37,280 nucleotides of DNA from Paracoccaceae bacterium (GTDB lineage: Bacteria; Pseudomonadota; Alphaproteobacteria; Rhodobacterales; Rhodobacteraceae), in assembly GCA_013214575.1 (NCBI GenBank), contig JABSSD010000099.1:1-37280 (forward strand), written 5' to 3'. The notes beneath the pieces are model-generated. The model worked only from the letters and a program-made list of their open reading frames with translations. It had not been told where the DNA came from and did no database searches. Both the position numbers and the translations under genes were made by a program. Each line of letters starts with the position of its first letter. The stretch's first letter is position 1. Positions 16,213 through 23,867 of this stretch are shown piece after piece.

Positions 16213-17867
16213 CAGGCTTTCTCCTCGCTCTCTTCAAGCCAGCCGCGCAGAATTTCGACCGTTTCTTCCTGGCGGTCTCCAATCATTGCACGCAGCCGGT
16301 CGACGGGATCCTGGGTGCCGCCGCCCAGAGCGGGAAGCCCGCCCATGCCGTCGCCGATACCGCCCATACCACCCATGTCTCCAATGCCGCCAAAGCCATC
16401 GTCGATTTCGCCAGTCAAAGAGGCCATTTCCATGCCCACGCCCATATTGGGGTTGCTCATGAAATCTCCCGATCCCAACTGGGGCAGATCTGACATCAGA
16501 TCAGGGCCTTCAATGGCAGACTGAGGCGCCTTGTTGGCCAGGATTGGCCGGACCACGAACAGACCGAGAATCAGGCTGACAATTGCCAGCGCGGCGATCT
16601 GGATCAGCGCCATTGCATCGATAAAGACGTTATCCATGATGGAGTTGGACACGATGGTGCCCTGTGGCTCGATTGAGGGCAATTCCATCGATTTCAGGGT
16701 GATGACATCCCCACGTTCGGCATCGAAACCAACCGCCGCCGCGATCAGTTCCCGCATGGCTGACATTTCTTCCTCAGGGCGCGGAGTGAATTCACTGACA
16801 CCTGATTCGTTGGTTTCAGACAATCCGTTGACCAACACCGCAATAGTAAGGCGCTTGATGGCGCCGGGACCGCGAGTGATGTGCAGTTCGGTTTCTGAAA
16901 TCTCGTAGTTGACGCGTTCACGGGTTGAGGTGGTATTGGCTTTGGAGCCATCACCCGCAGCGCCATCGCCATCGGGAATATTTGAGGCCACGGTGACCTG
17001 ACCGGATTGGTTGCTGGAGGAATCGGCCCGCTCTTCTACGTCAGTGCTAATGGCGACGCGGCTTTCCGGGTCAATGCGTTTTTCGCGGACAGTTTCGGTT
17101 TCGGTGACAATGTCGACACTGACCTCGACCACTGCGTTGCCTTTGCCCACACGCGCCTCGACCAGGCGAACAACCCGTTCGCGAATCGATTTTGACCGAT
17201 CATCAGTGCCCATGCCTGTGGCCGCTGTTGCTTCAGGAGAGCTGATCAACGTGCCATTGGCATCGATCACAGCAACATTCTCGACCGCGAGACCGGTAAC
17301 CGCTGATGCAATAAGATACCGAACGGCGTTGGCCTGAGCTGGTGTAATAGGCGAGCCTAAAGGCACCAGTGACACTGAAGCCGTCGGTTCAACGCTGCGC
17401 TGAAAGGGATTCGACCCGGTGTTGGCGATATGAACCCGGGCTTGGGAAATATGCGGGCTGGCAACAACCGTTCGGGCCAGCTCACCTTCCTTTGCCCGCC
17501 AATAGGCGGCATCGAACATTTGCGACGTTGTGCCAAAACCACTGAGCGAATCAAGCAGCTCATAGCCGCGGCTGCCATTGGCTGGCAGTCCCTCACTTGC
17601 CAGTGTCATCCGCAATTCGTCGCGTTGATCAACCGGGACATAAATGGATCCGCCCCGCACTTGGTATTCGGTACCGCGCTGTTCCAGCGATTGTACCACC
17701 TGACCTGCCGACGCGCTGTCCAGCCCGGCATAGAGTAGTTTCATTGTGGGCGTATTCGCCACACGGGACATTGCAAGCACGCTGAGAATCATGATGACCG
17801 TGGAACCCACGATGATCAGACGCTTGCGCGTATCCAAACCTGCCCAGACATTCTTGATCTGCTGCAC
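16212..17867 (-). CDS. fliF: Flagellar MS-ring protein FliF
   Basis: FliF with two membrane helices (about residues 15-40 and 430-450). The periplasmic domains hold MKLLYAGLDSASAGQVVQSL, the ring-building motif GSRGYELLDSLSGFGTTSQM and HIANTGSNPF. The cytoplasmic tail ends LRAMIGDRQEETVEILRGWL, the segment that docks FliG in other species. I set the start at GTG 17867 (551 residues) because GGAGG stands five bases before it; a TTG at 17906 in the same frame has no such site. A Gly/Met-rich stretch occupies about residues 487-518. The next gene is fliH, with no fliG between. Divergent from fliL across an 119-base gap with a CtrA-like box. Confidence 0.97.
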   Translation of the reverse strand: MQQIKNVWAGLDTRKRLIIVGSTVIMILSVLAMSRVANTPTMKLLYAGLDSASAGQVVQSLEQRGTEYQVRGGSIYVPVDQRDELRMTLASEGLPANGSRGYELLDSLSGFGTTSQMFDAAYWRAKEGELARTVVASPHISQARVHIANTGSNPFQRSVEPTASVSLVPLGSPITPAQANAVRYLIASAVTGLAVENVAVIDANGTLISSPEATAATGMGTDDRSKSIRERVVRLVEARVGKGNAVVEVSVDIVTETETVREKRIDPESRVAISTDVEERADSSSNQSGQVTVASNIPDGDGAAGDGSKANTTSTRERVNYEISETELHITRGPGAIKRLTIAVLVNGLSETNESGVSEFTPRPEEEMSAMRELIAAAVGFDAERGDVITLKSMELPSIEPQGTIVSNSIMDNVFIDAMALIQIAALAIVSLILGLFVVRPILANKAPQSAIEGPDLMSDLPQLGSGDFMSNPNMGVGMEMASLTGEIDDGFGGIGDMGGMGGIGDGMGGLPALGGGTQDPVDRLRAMIGDRQEETVEILRGWLEESEEKA

Positions 17868-17925
17868 CTTTACCTCCGTCGAACCGACATTCTGATCGGC
17901 TTGCAAGTGTTTTGACGGATTGGCC

Positions 17926-17940
17926 TTAACATTCGGTTAG
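17926..17940. promoter_or_regulatory. Candidate CtrA box between fliF and fliL
   Basis: TTAA-N7-TTAG, seven of eight consensus bases, centred in the divergent fliF/fliL gap, 59 bases from the fliF GTG and 46 from the fliL ATG. It could serve both directions. Motif match only. Confidence 0.55.
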
Positions 17941-17986
17941 TCCCTCGCAGGTTATGAAGTGTTTGTACGACGTTTTAGGAATAGCC

Positions 17987-18508
17987 ATGACAGACGCTGT
18001 AGCGAACGTAGAAGATACGCCGGCGAAGCCGAGCAAAATGCCACTGATCATAGGGTTAGTGCTGGCGATTGTGGGCGGCGGTGGCGGGTTTTATGCCGTC
18101 CAGGCCGGCCTGCTTCCATTTGGAAAACCCGCTGCACCGGATATGGGGCCAGCGGCTCATGCAGTGCCGACAGGTGTCGACAGTCATGAAACGGCGGCAG
18201 ACATCGCCAACCTTGCTTTCATTGAAATGGACCCCCTTATGATAACCCTGCGTAAGGCAGGCGGTTTGAAACATTTGCGGTTCCGCGCGCAGCTTGAGGT
18301 CGATGTGGCCCACCAGGTCGAAGTCGAAAGAATACTGCCGCGTGTTGTCGATGTACTGAACAGCTACCTCAGGGCCTTGGAAGTTTCGGATCTTGTGGAT
18401 CCGATGGCGCTCCCAAAACTGCGGGCGCAGATGCTGCGGCGGATCAACATTGCCACCGGACAGGGGCGAGTTCGAGATCTGTTGATCATGGATTTTGTTT
18501 TAAACTAG
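17987..18508 (+). CDS. fliL: Flagellar basal body-associated protein FliL (first copy)
   Basis: A 173-residue protein: short cytoplasmic N-terminus, one membrane helix (PLIIGLVLAIVGGGGGFYAV), then a periplasmic FliL domain ending LRRINIATGQGRVRDLLIMD. FliL rings surround MotA/MotB stator units and support torque. The ATG at 17987 follows TTAGGA; a start 33 bases earlier would add residues that do not fit the family. It begins a plus-strand unit with motA, which suits a stator role. A second FliL-type gene lies at 30181. Confidence 0.9.
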   Translation: MTDAVANVEDTPAKPSKMPLIIGLVLAIVGGGGGFYAVQAGLLPFGKPAAPDMGPAAHAVPTGVDSHETAADIANLAFIEMDPLMITLRKAGGLKHLRFRAQLEVDVAHQVEVERILPRVVDVLNSYLRALEVSDLVDPMALPKLRAQMLRRINIATGQGRVRDLLIMDFVLN

Positions 18509-18517
18509 GAGATCAGG

Positions 18518-18964
18518 ATGGAAATGATTGCGGATATCCTGCTTGTTGCAGGCGCCCTTGGGGCTGGATTTTATTGCTTCGTGCTGGCACGGCGGCTGAA
18601 TCGGTTTAACGACCTAGAACAGGGTGTTGGAGGTGCGGTTGCTGTGCTGTCATCGCAGGTTGATGATCTCAACAAATCTCTGGTGGCGGCCCGCGCGATG
18701 TCGGATGGCTCCACCAAATCGCTGGAAAGCCTGACCGGGCGTGCTGAAACAGTTGCTAAGCGTTTGGAACTGATGATGGCCTCGATGCATGATCTGCCCG
18801 CAGAGGCGCCGAGACGACGACATGCCAACGAAGAAAGCGATGCCTTGGCGGAAGCTCTGAATGCGGGGCCTAAGTCAGACAGGATATCGCTGGATGAGCC
18901 TGAAAAACCATCCTCGGGCCTAATGTTCGTCCGCCATAACCGCAATCAAAGCCGGGTTGCCTGA
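18518..18964 (+). CDS. Small membrane-anchored protein of flagellar cluster (DUF6468-like)
   Basis: A 148-residue protein with one N-terminal membrane helix (ADILLVAGALGAGFYCFVLA) followed by a cytoplasmic heptad-like region (VAVLSSQVDDLNKSLVAARA to about residue 95) and a polar tail ending in basic residues. No catalytic motif. I recall proteins of this build as conserved neighbours of fliL and motA in alphaproteobacteria, under names such as DUF6468, but the family name is from memory. AGGAG lies before the ATG, and the stop overlaps the MotE-like gene. A scaffold or stator accessory role is only an inference from position. Confidence 0.7.
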   Translation: MEMIADILLVAGALGAGFYCFVLARRLNRFNDLEQGVGGAVAVLSSQVDDLNKSLVAARAMSDGSTKSLESLTGRAETVAKRLELMMASMHDLPAEAPRRRHANEESDALAEALNAGPKSDRISLDEPEKPSSGLMFVRHNRNQSRVA

Positions 18965-19575
18965 TGAGCAAAATACCTAAATCCAAGCGCCCACGTCGGA
19001 CTCGCGTCGGCACGTTGTTCATGTTGTCGGTGTTGTTGCTGGGCTCCGCCGCCCTGCGTCTTGGTTTCGAGGCCGGGCCGGCAATTGCCCGGGAAGTCGC
19101 CAGTCTGCCAGATGCGGAAACCAATAGCGGCGATGATGCAAAGCAAGCTGGATCAGTGCCATCGTCGGCTGAGCTGCAGCACATGCTTGCGGCGTTTCGG
19201 CAACGCGAAAAAACCCTGGCCGCACGGGAGGCCGAGGTCGAAGATCGGATGAAAGCGATGGAGATTGCGAATCAGGCCATCATTCAGAAATTGGCTGCAC
19301 TTGAAGCGGCCGAGGCCAAGCTGGAAGCCACGTTATCTTTGGCAGATGGCGCCACAGAAGCGGATCTGGCCCGCCTGACGGCTGTTTATGAGCAGATGAA
19401 GGCTAAGGAATCAGCTCCGTTGTTCGAGGAAATGGATCCTGATTTTGCAGCGGGTTTTCTGGCGCGGATGAAATCGGAAGCAGCAGCCGGGATCATGGCG
19501 GGTCTCAGCCCCCAGGCAGCCTATACAATCAGTGTCGTTCTGGCAGGGCGCAATAGTTCGGTGCCAAAGGAGTGA
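18964..19575 (+). CDS. MotE-like flagellar protein (MgtE_N-like C-terminal domain)
   Basis: A 203-residue protein with an N-terminal membrane anchor or signal (GTLFMLSVLLLGSAALRLGF), a long charged coiled coil (about residues 70-140, FRQREKTLAAREAEVEDRMK and on), and a C-terminal helical domain (FEEMDPDFAAGFLARMKSEA, then AGIMAGLSPQAAY) resembling the MgtE intracellular N domain seen in FliG and MotE. In rhizobia MotE is a periplasmic chaperone of MotC. Overlap with the previous gene and a position just before motA support a motor accessory role. I leave the symbol blank because no motC is recognised here. Confidence 0.75.
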   Translation: MSKIPKSKRPRRTRVGTLFMLSVLLLGSAALRLGFEAGPAIAREVASLPDAETNSGDDAKQAGSVPSSAELQHMLAAFRQREKTLAAREAEVEDRMKAMEIANQAIIQKLAALEAAEAKLEATLSLADGATEADLARLTAVYEQMKAKESAPLFEEMDPDFAAGFLARMKSEAAAGIMAGLSPQAAYTISVVLAGRNSSVPKE

Positions 19576-19585
19576 TTTCTGTTTC

Positions 19586-19623
19586 GAAGCTTAGGGAATT
19601 TTAATCAGACTCACCTAAGCTTC
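19586..19623 (+). other. Intercistronic hairpin before motA
   Basis: gaagcttagg (19586-19595) and cctaagcttc (19614-19623) form a perfect ten-pair stem with an 18-base loop in the 77-base gap between the MotE-like gene and motA. It is followed by taaaaaataa and not by a T run, so it is not a classical terminator on this strand. It may stabilise or process the mRNA. Confidence 0.6.
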
Positions 19624-19652
19624 TAAAAAATAACGAAATTCGGAGACCCCTT

Positions 19653-20522
19653 ATGATCGGCATTCTTGGTATTATAGTGATCTTTGTCATGGTTTTTGGC
19701 GGTTATTTGGCCGCCGGTGGCAAGATGGGAATTATCTTAAAGGCCGCGCCCTTTGAAATGATGATGATCGGCGGTGCCGGAGTGGGCTCCTTTATGATCA
19801 GCAATGATATGGCGGGTATCAAGCACACCCTAAAGGACCTGGGGAAAGTGTTCAAAGGTCCCAAGTGGAAACCGGAAGACTATCGGGATTTGCTTTGCCT
19901 GATGTTTGCATTGATTCGGATCGCGCGGGCCAACCCGGTTGAGGTGGAGCAACATATTGAAGACCCGGACAATTCGTCAGTGTTTGGGAAATACCCCAGA
20001 ATTCTGGCCGATCGGGAAGCTGTGAACTTGATTTGCGACACCATGCGTTCGGCGTCGATGAACTATGACGACCCGCATCAGGTCGAAGAGGTTCTGGAAA
20101 AGCGAATTGAAGCCAACCATCACCGCGCGCTGCATTCCAGCCATGCATTACAGACCCTTGCTGATGGTCTGCCGGCGCTGGGCATCGTTGCGGCTGTGCT
20201 TGGTATTATCAAAACGATGGCCTCCATCGATCAGCCACCTGAGATTCTGGGAAAAATGATCGGCGGCGCGCTTGTTGGCACATTCCTTGGGGTGTTCTTG
20301 GCTTATGGTCTGGTTGGCCCATTTGCCGCCAAGGTGAAAACAGTGACCGAGGAAGACGCGCATTTTCACCAGCTGATCCGAGAAGTCCTGGTCGCCAATC
20401 TGCACAATCACGCTGCTGCAATCTGCATTGAAGTCGGACGTCAAAATACTCCGTCGCATATCCGCCCCGGGTTTTCTGAATTGGAAGAAGCCCTGAAATC
20501 AGTGAAACAGGAAGCCGCATGA
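19653..20522 (+). CDS. motA: Flagellar motor stator protein MotA
   Basis: A 289-residue protein with four membrane segments: two near the N-terminus (IGILGIIVIFVMVFGGYLAA and around APFEMMMIGGAGVGSFMI) and two after the large cytoplasmic loop (LPALGIVAAVLGIIKTM and GTFLGVFLAYGLVGPFA). These and the loop region HHRALHSSHALQTLADGLPA are characteristic of MotA. It forms the proton channel with MotB and pushes on FliG. GGAG precedes the ATG. Its stop overlaps the next gene (ATGA), tying that unknown protein to the stator. Confidence 0.97.
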   Translation: MIGILGIIVIFVMVFGGYLAAGGKMGIILKAAPFEMMMIGGAGVGSFMISNDMAGIKHTLKDLGKVFKGPKWKPEDYRDLLCLMFALIRIARANPVEVEQHIEDPDNSSVFGKYPRILADREAVNLICDTMRSASMNYDDPHQVEEVLEKRIEANHHRALHSSHALQTLADGLPALGIVAAVLGIIKTMASIDQPPEILGKMIGGALVGTFLGVFLAYGLVGPFAAKVKTVTEEDAHFHQLIREVLVANLHNHAAAICIEVGRQNTPSHIRPGFSELEEALKSVKQEAA

Positions 20523-22915
20523 TCCGTCAGGCAGTCGCATTAATGGCCTTGCTTATGGTGGCCGTTCCGGCCCAGGCCGAGACCATTGTCGCCCGTTCGG
20601 GCGAACATGACGGGTTTTCCCGTCTGGTCATGCGGCTGCCTGACAATGCCAATTGGGCGCTGACCCAGACAGGGAAATCAGCGGTATTGAATATCGGCAG
20701 TTCAGAGGCAATTATTGATACATCTCAAGTCTTTAGTCGTATTCCCCACACCCGGTTGCTGTCCTTGCAACAGAGCGGCGCGGGGGCTCCCCTTCGGATG
20801 CAACTTGGATGTGACTGCGAAATAAAATCCTATGTGCAGAAAAATGGCTATCTGGTCATCGACATTCGGGATGGCAAGGCCGAGAAATCTTATCCGACAT
20901 TCAGCGGTGTCTTGCCGCTGGGACTCTTTCAGGGGGGAGCTGACTATCGGTTCAACCTGCCGCCAGAGCCAGTCCAACAGGCCCGAATGGGGTTGGATTT
21001 GACGGCTGCGTTTGCCGGGCGTGCGGCCTCGGTAGGGCATCGGCTGCAGAGGGGTCTTCCTCAGCAGGCGCAAGAGCCTGAGCCTTACGCCGAGGTTGCA
21101 GTTGTTTTGCCCGGGCCACTTGCCAATTTACATCAGACGGAAGTCCAAGATCCGCCAGAAATGACACTGCCAACGGTGGATTTACTGTTGGATATGGACG
21201 AAACGGCGCGGGCCGCAATGGTCAATGCCTCTGAGCGGCGTCTGTTGCAGCAAATTGGGCGGGCAACCAACCAGGGTTTGCTTAACCTGGTCCTGACCGA
21301 AGTCGATGACGGCAGTGCACCGGTTAGCGTGGCGCCGCTGAACACTGCAGACCGCCCGGTGAACCCGTTGGACCATTTGGTTGTGACCACAGCTGTGGAT
21401 CGGGAAATGGGGCTTATGTTGCAGCAAACACAGGACACAACCTCGCCGAACCACTGTATCCGGTCCAGGGACCTGGCGGTCTACAACTGGGGGAGCGAAT
21501 CGTCTTTTGCAGATCAAATCGGCCCCCTTCGTTCGGCCTTGTTCAAAGAATTTGACCGCGTTGACTTGGATGAAGTTTTAGCCCTGGCCAAAACATATCT
21601 CTATTTTGGTTTTGGGGTAGAGGCCCGCACCATGCTGGATATGTTGCCGCCCGACGACACCCGTTGGGACAAATTGGCAGCAATGGCGGTGCTGATGGAT
21701 GGGGATCCCTTGCCGATCACTCATCCTTTTGCGGGGCAACAGGCCTGTGATGGCGATGCGGCCTTTTGGGCTGCCCTTGCCGATGGGGAACTGAAAAATA
21801 ATGCAAATGCTGAGGCGATTCAGCTGACACTGTCCCGTATGCCGGTGCATCTGCGTGTTCATCTCGGACCCAAAATCAGCAAATTGTTTGCAAAAGCTGG
21901 CGACCAACATATGGCTGCGGCCGCTTTGCGATCTGTTGATCGAACCGGAGTCGAAGGCGTGCCTGATATCAACTTGGCCCAGGCGGCCATCGCCGACATG
22001 GTCGGGGACACCGAAACTGTGGTCGAAGAGCTGAAAGAAGAACTGGCGGAACGCACCGAAAACGCCCCGAAGGCGCTGATTGATCTGATTTTGCTAAGTT
22101 ATCAAGAGCGTAAGGCTCTGTCTCCGGATCTGCCAGAATTGGTTGCCTCTTACGAGTTGGAGATACGCGACAGTGACCTGGGGGCGGACCTTCGTCTGGC
22201 TGAAGTCGTGGCGCTGTCTTTGACCGACAGTTTTACCGAGGCTTTTGTGGCACTTGGGGCGTTGGCCGAACGCGATGGGCCGATGGCACATGCCGCTGCA
22301 GTTGAGCCGGTCCTGACCCTGTTGACCGAACGGGCAGATGACGTCACTTTTTTGCAATACGCCCTCATTTTCACCGAAGAGGCAACTGCAGCAGAGGCAG
22401 TCCCGGTGGCGGATATGATGACACGGCGTTTGTTGGATCTGGGATTTGCGCAGCAGGCTCAATCCATGCTGATGAAAATGGCGCTGGAGCCAAAGGATGA
22501 CTCGCGCCGGTTGATGATGGCCGAGGCTGCGTTGGGTTTGGACCTGCCGCATCGGGCTTTGGTTGAATTGATGGGGCTTGATGGGCCCGAAGCCAATAGA
22601 CTTCGGGCCCAGGCCCTGTGGCGCAACGGGGAATTTGGCCGGGCCGGTGAATATTTTCTGGCCGAACAGGAGTTGGACGCCGCAGCACGGGGGTTTTGGC
22701 ATTCCGAAAATCTGGAGGCCATCACATCGGATGATGAGGGGCAATTCAGTCGAGTTGCGGATGTTACGGCTCAGTTGGATGCGCAGGTCCAGGACCCTGA
22801 GGACATGTCGCCATTGGCGCATGCCCGCGCTTTGGTTGAAAGCAGTGTTGGGACCCGCAACCAAATCGAGGCTTTGCTGCAGGGTGTTGCGCCTGTTTCA
22901 AGCGGCGATGAATAG
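20519..22915 (+). CDS. Large exported protein of unknown function coupled to motA
   Basis: A 798-residue protein with a clear Sec signal peptide (residues 1-20, ending PAQA). The N-terminal 120 residues are strand-rich (GFSRLVMRLPDNANWAL, then a CDC pair at 98-100 and NGYLVIDIRDGK), a pattern loosely like AMIN-type wall or secretin-associated domains. From about residue 330 to the end it is almost entirely helical, Ala/Leu-rich, in segments of TPR-like length. No catalytic motif stands out. It overlaps motA by four bases and is followed by a terminator, so it is expressed with the stator genes and acts in the periplasm. A role such as rhizobial MotC (a periplasmic MotB partner) is conceivable, but length and sequence do not let me claim it. 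Confidence 0.8.
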   Translation: MIRQAVALMALLMVAVPAQAETIVARSGEHDGFSRLVMRLPDNANWALTQTGKSAVLNIGSSEAIIDTSQVFSRIPHTRLLSLQQSGAGAPLRMQLGCDCEIKSYVQKNGYLVIDIRDGKAEKSYPTFSGVLPLGLFQGGADYRFNLPPEPVQQARMGLDLTAAFAGRAASVGHRLQRGLPQQAQEPEPYAEVAVVLPGPLANLHQTEVQDPPEMTLPTVDLLLDMDETARAAMVNASERRLLQQIGRATNQGLLNLVLTEVDDGSAPVSVAPLNTADRPVNPLDHLVVTTAVDREMGLMLQQTQDTTSPNHCIRSRDLAVYNWGSESSFADQIGPLRSALFKEFDRVDLDEVLALAKTYLYFGFGVEARTMLDMLPPDDTRWDKLAAMAVLMDGDPLPITHPFAGQQACDGDAAFWAALADGELKNNANAEAIQLTLSRMPVHLRVHLGPKISKLFAKAGDQHMAAAALRSVDRTGVEGVPDINLAQAAIADMVGDTETVVEELKEELAERTENAPKALIDLILLSYQERKALSPDLPELVASYELEIRDSDLGADLRLAEVVALSLTDSFTEAFVALGALAERDGPMAHAAAVEPVLTLLTERADDVTFLQYALIFTEEATAAEAVPVADMMTRRLLDLGFAQQAQSMLMKMALEPKDDSRRLMMAEAALGLDLPHRALVELMGLDGPEANRLRAQALWRNGEFGRAGEYFLAEQELDAAARGFWHSENLEAITSDDEGQFSRVADVTAQLDAQVQDPEDMSPLAHARALVESSVGTRNQIEALLQGVAPVSSGDE

Positions 22916-22960
22916 GCGATGACTTGATCTTCAGGGGGGAAGCCCTCGGAGAGCGAACAT

Positions 22961-22998
22961 GCAAAGGCCGCCCAATTCGGGCGGTCTTTTGCATTTTA
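22961..22998 (+). terminator. Intrinsic terminator after the fliL-motA unit
   Basis: gcaaaggccgccc pairs with gggcggtcttttgc across a five-base loop, with one or two irregularities, and is followed by attttacg. It lies 45 bases after the stop of the 798-residue gene and closes that unit. It also rules out a start for the next gene at 22959. Confidence 0.82.
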
Positions 22999-23066
22999 CG
23001 ATAACGCTTTGTAAATCCTCTGAGCCTACCTTGGGGACGGGACAACCCAGAGCTGGAATTGGCAGA

Positions 23067-23855
23067 ATGCCGAAGAAAAACAAAGAATTATGTTGCCAAA
23101 AATCCGTTGTGCGACGCCTGTGCCCTGAAGGCTGGGGACTCACCGCCGCAATTGTCTGCTTGGCGGTGCTGTTTGGTGTGGCCCCGAGGGGCAGTGCCCA
23201 GGCGTCTGTAAAACAGGTGGCGGCGCTGTGTGATGCAGCCGCGCAGCGTGCCGCGCGGGATTCTGGGGTGCCGCTGGATGTGCTGCGCACGATCACCAGA
23301 ACCGAAACCGGACGGGGTGGTAAACAGGGTCTTCAGCCCTGGCCCTGGACCGTCAACATGGAAGGCGCCGGAAAGTGGTTTGAAACCGAAGATGAGGCGC
23401 GCGCCTACGTCTTTTCGCATTTCAAACGCGGCGCCCGCAGTTTTGACGTTGGCTGTTTCCAGATAAATTTCAAATGGCATGGCGCAGAATTTGAGTCGAT
23501 TGATCAAATGTTCGATCCGCTTGCCAATGCGCAATATGCGGCCCGGTTTCTTAAAAAGTTATATGCCGAAATGGGGGACTGGTCCAAGGCTGCCGGGGCT
23601 TATCATTCCCGCACACCAACTTATGCCACCCGGTACTCCGCACGCTTCGACCGAATTCGCGCTGATCTGGCACCGGCCACCACGGTGGCCGCCTTGCCAG
23701 GTCGCACCCGTCGCCGCTCCTCTGACGGGGCGCTTCCATTGGCCAGTCTTCACACGCCGTCACCGCTGATTGCACAGGGTTCTGTTTCCATGGGGTCGCT
23801 TGTTCCCATGGCTAGATCTGTTGCATCCCCGCTTGCCCTGATCATGATCGAATGA
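23067..23855 (+). CDS. Flagellar-cluster lytic transglycosylase (SLT domain, SltF-like role)
   Basis: A 262-residue protein with an N-terminal signal or anchor (GLTAAIVCLAVLFGVAPRGS) and a soluble lytic transglycosylase fold: catalytic Glu80 in LRTITRTETGRGG, SFDVGCFQINFKWHG in place of the usual GLMQI region, then NAQYAARFLKKLY and AAGAYHSRTPTYATRY. It cleaves peptidoglycan between MurNAc and GlcNAc. As first gene of the flhA-fliR-flhB unit, and with no flgJ in the window, it probably opens the wall for rod growth, as SltF does in Rhodobacter sphaeroides (family knowledge; the link here is inference). Start at 23067, because upstream in-frame codons run into a terminator. Confidence 0.87.
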   Translation: MPKKNKELCCQKSVVRRLCPEGWGLTAAIVCLAVLFGVAPRGSAQASVKQVAALCDAAAQRAARDSGVPLDVLRTITRTETGRGGKQGLQPWPWTVNMEGAGKWFETEDEARAYVFSHFKRGARSFDVGCFQINFKWHGAEFESIDQMFDPLANAQYAARFLKKLYAEMGDWSKAAGAYHSRTPTYATRYSARFDRIRADLAPATTVAALPGRTRRRSSDGALPLASLHTPSPLIAQGSVSMGSLVPMARSVASPLALIMIE

Positions 23856-23867
23856 GAGCTCATCAAC

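Noticed and set aside
22959-23066. Upstream start for the transglycosylase gene
   Set aside because: This start lies inside the terminator hairpin of the preceding unit; the signal-like segment fits the start at 23067.
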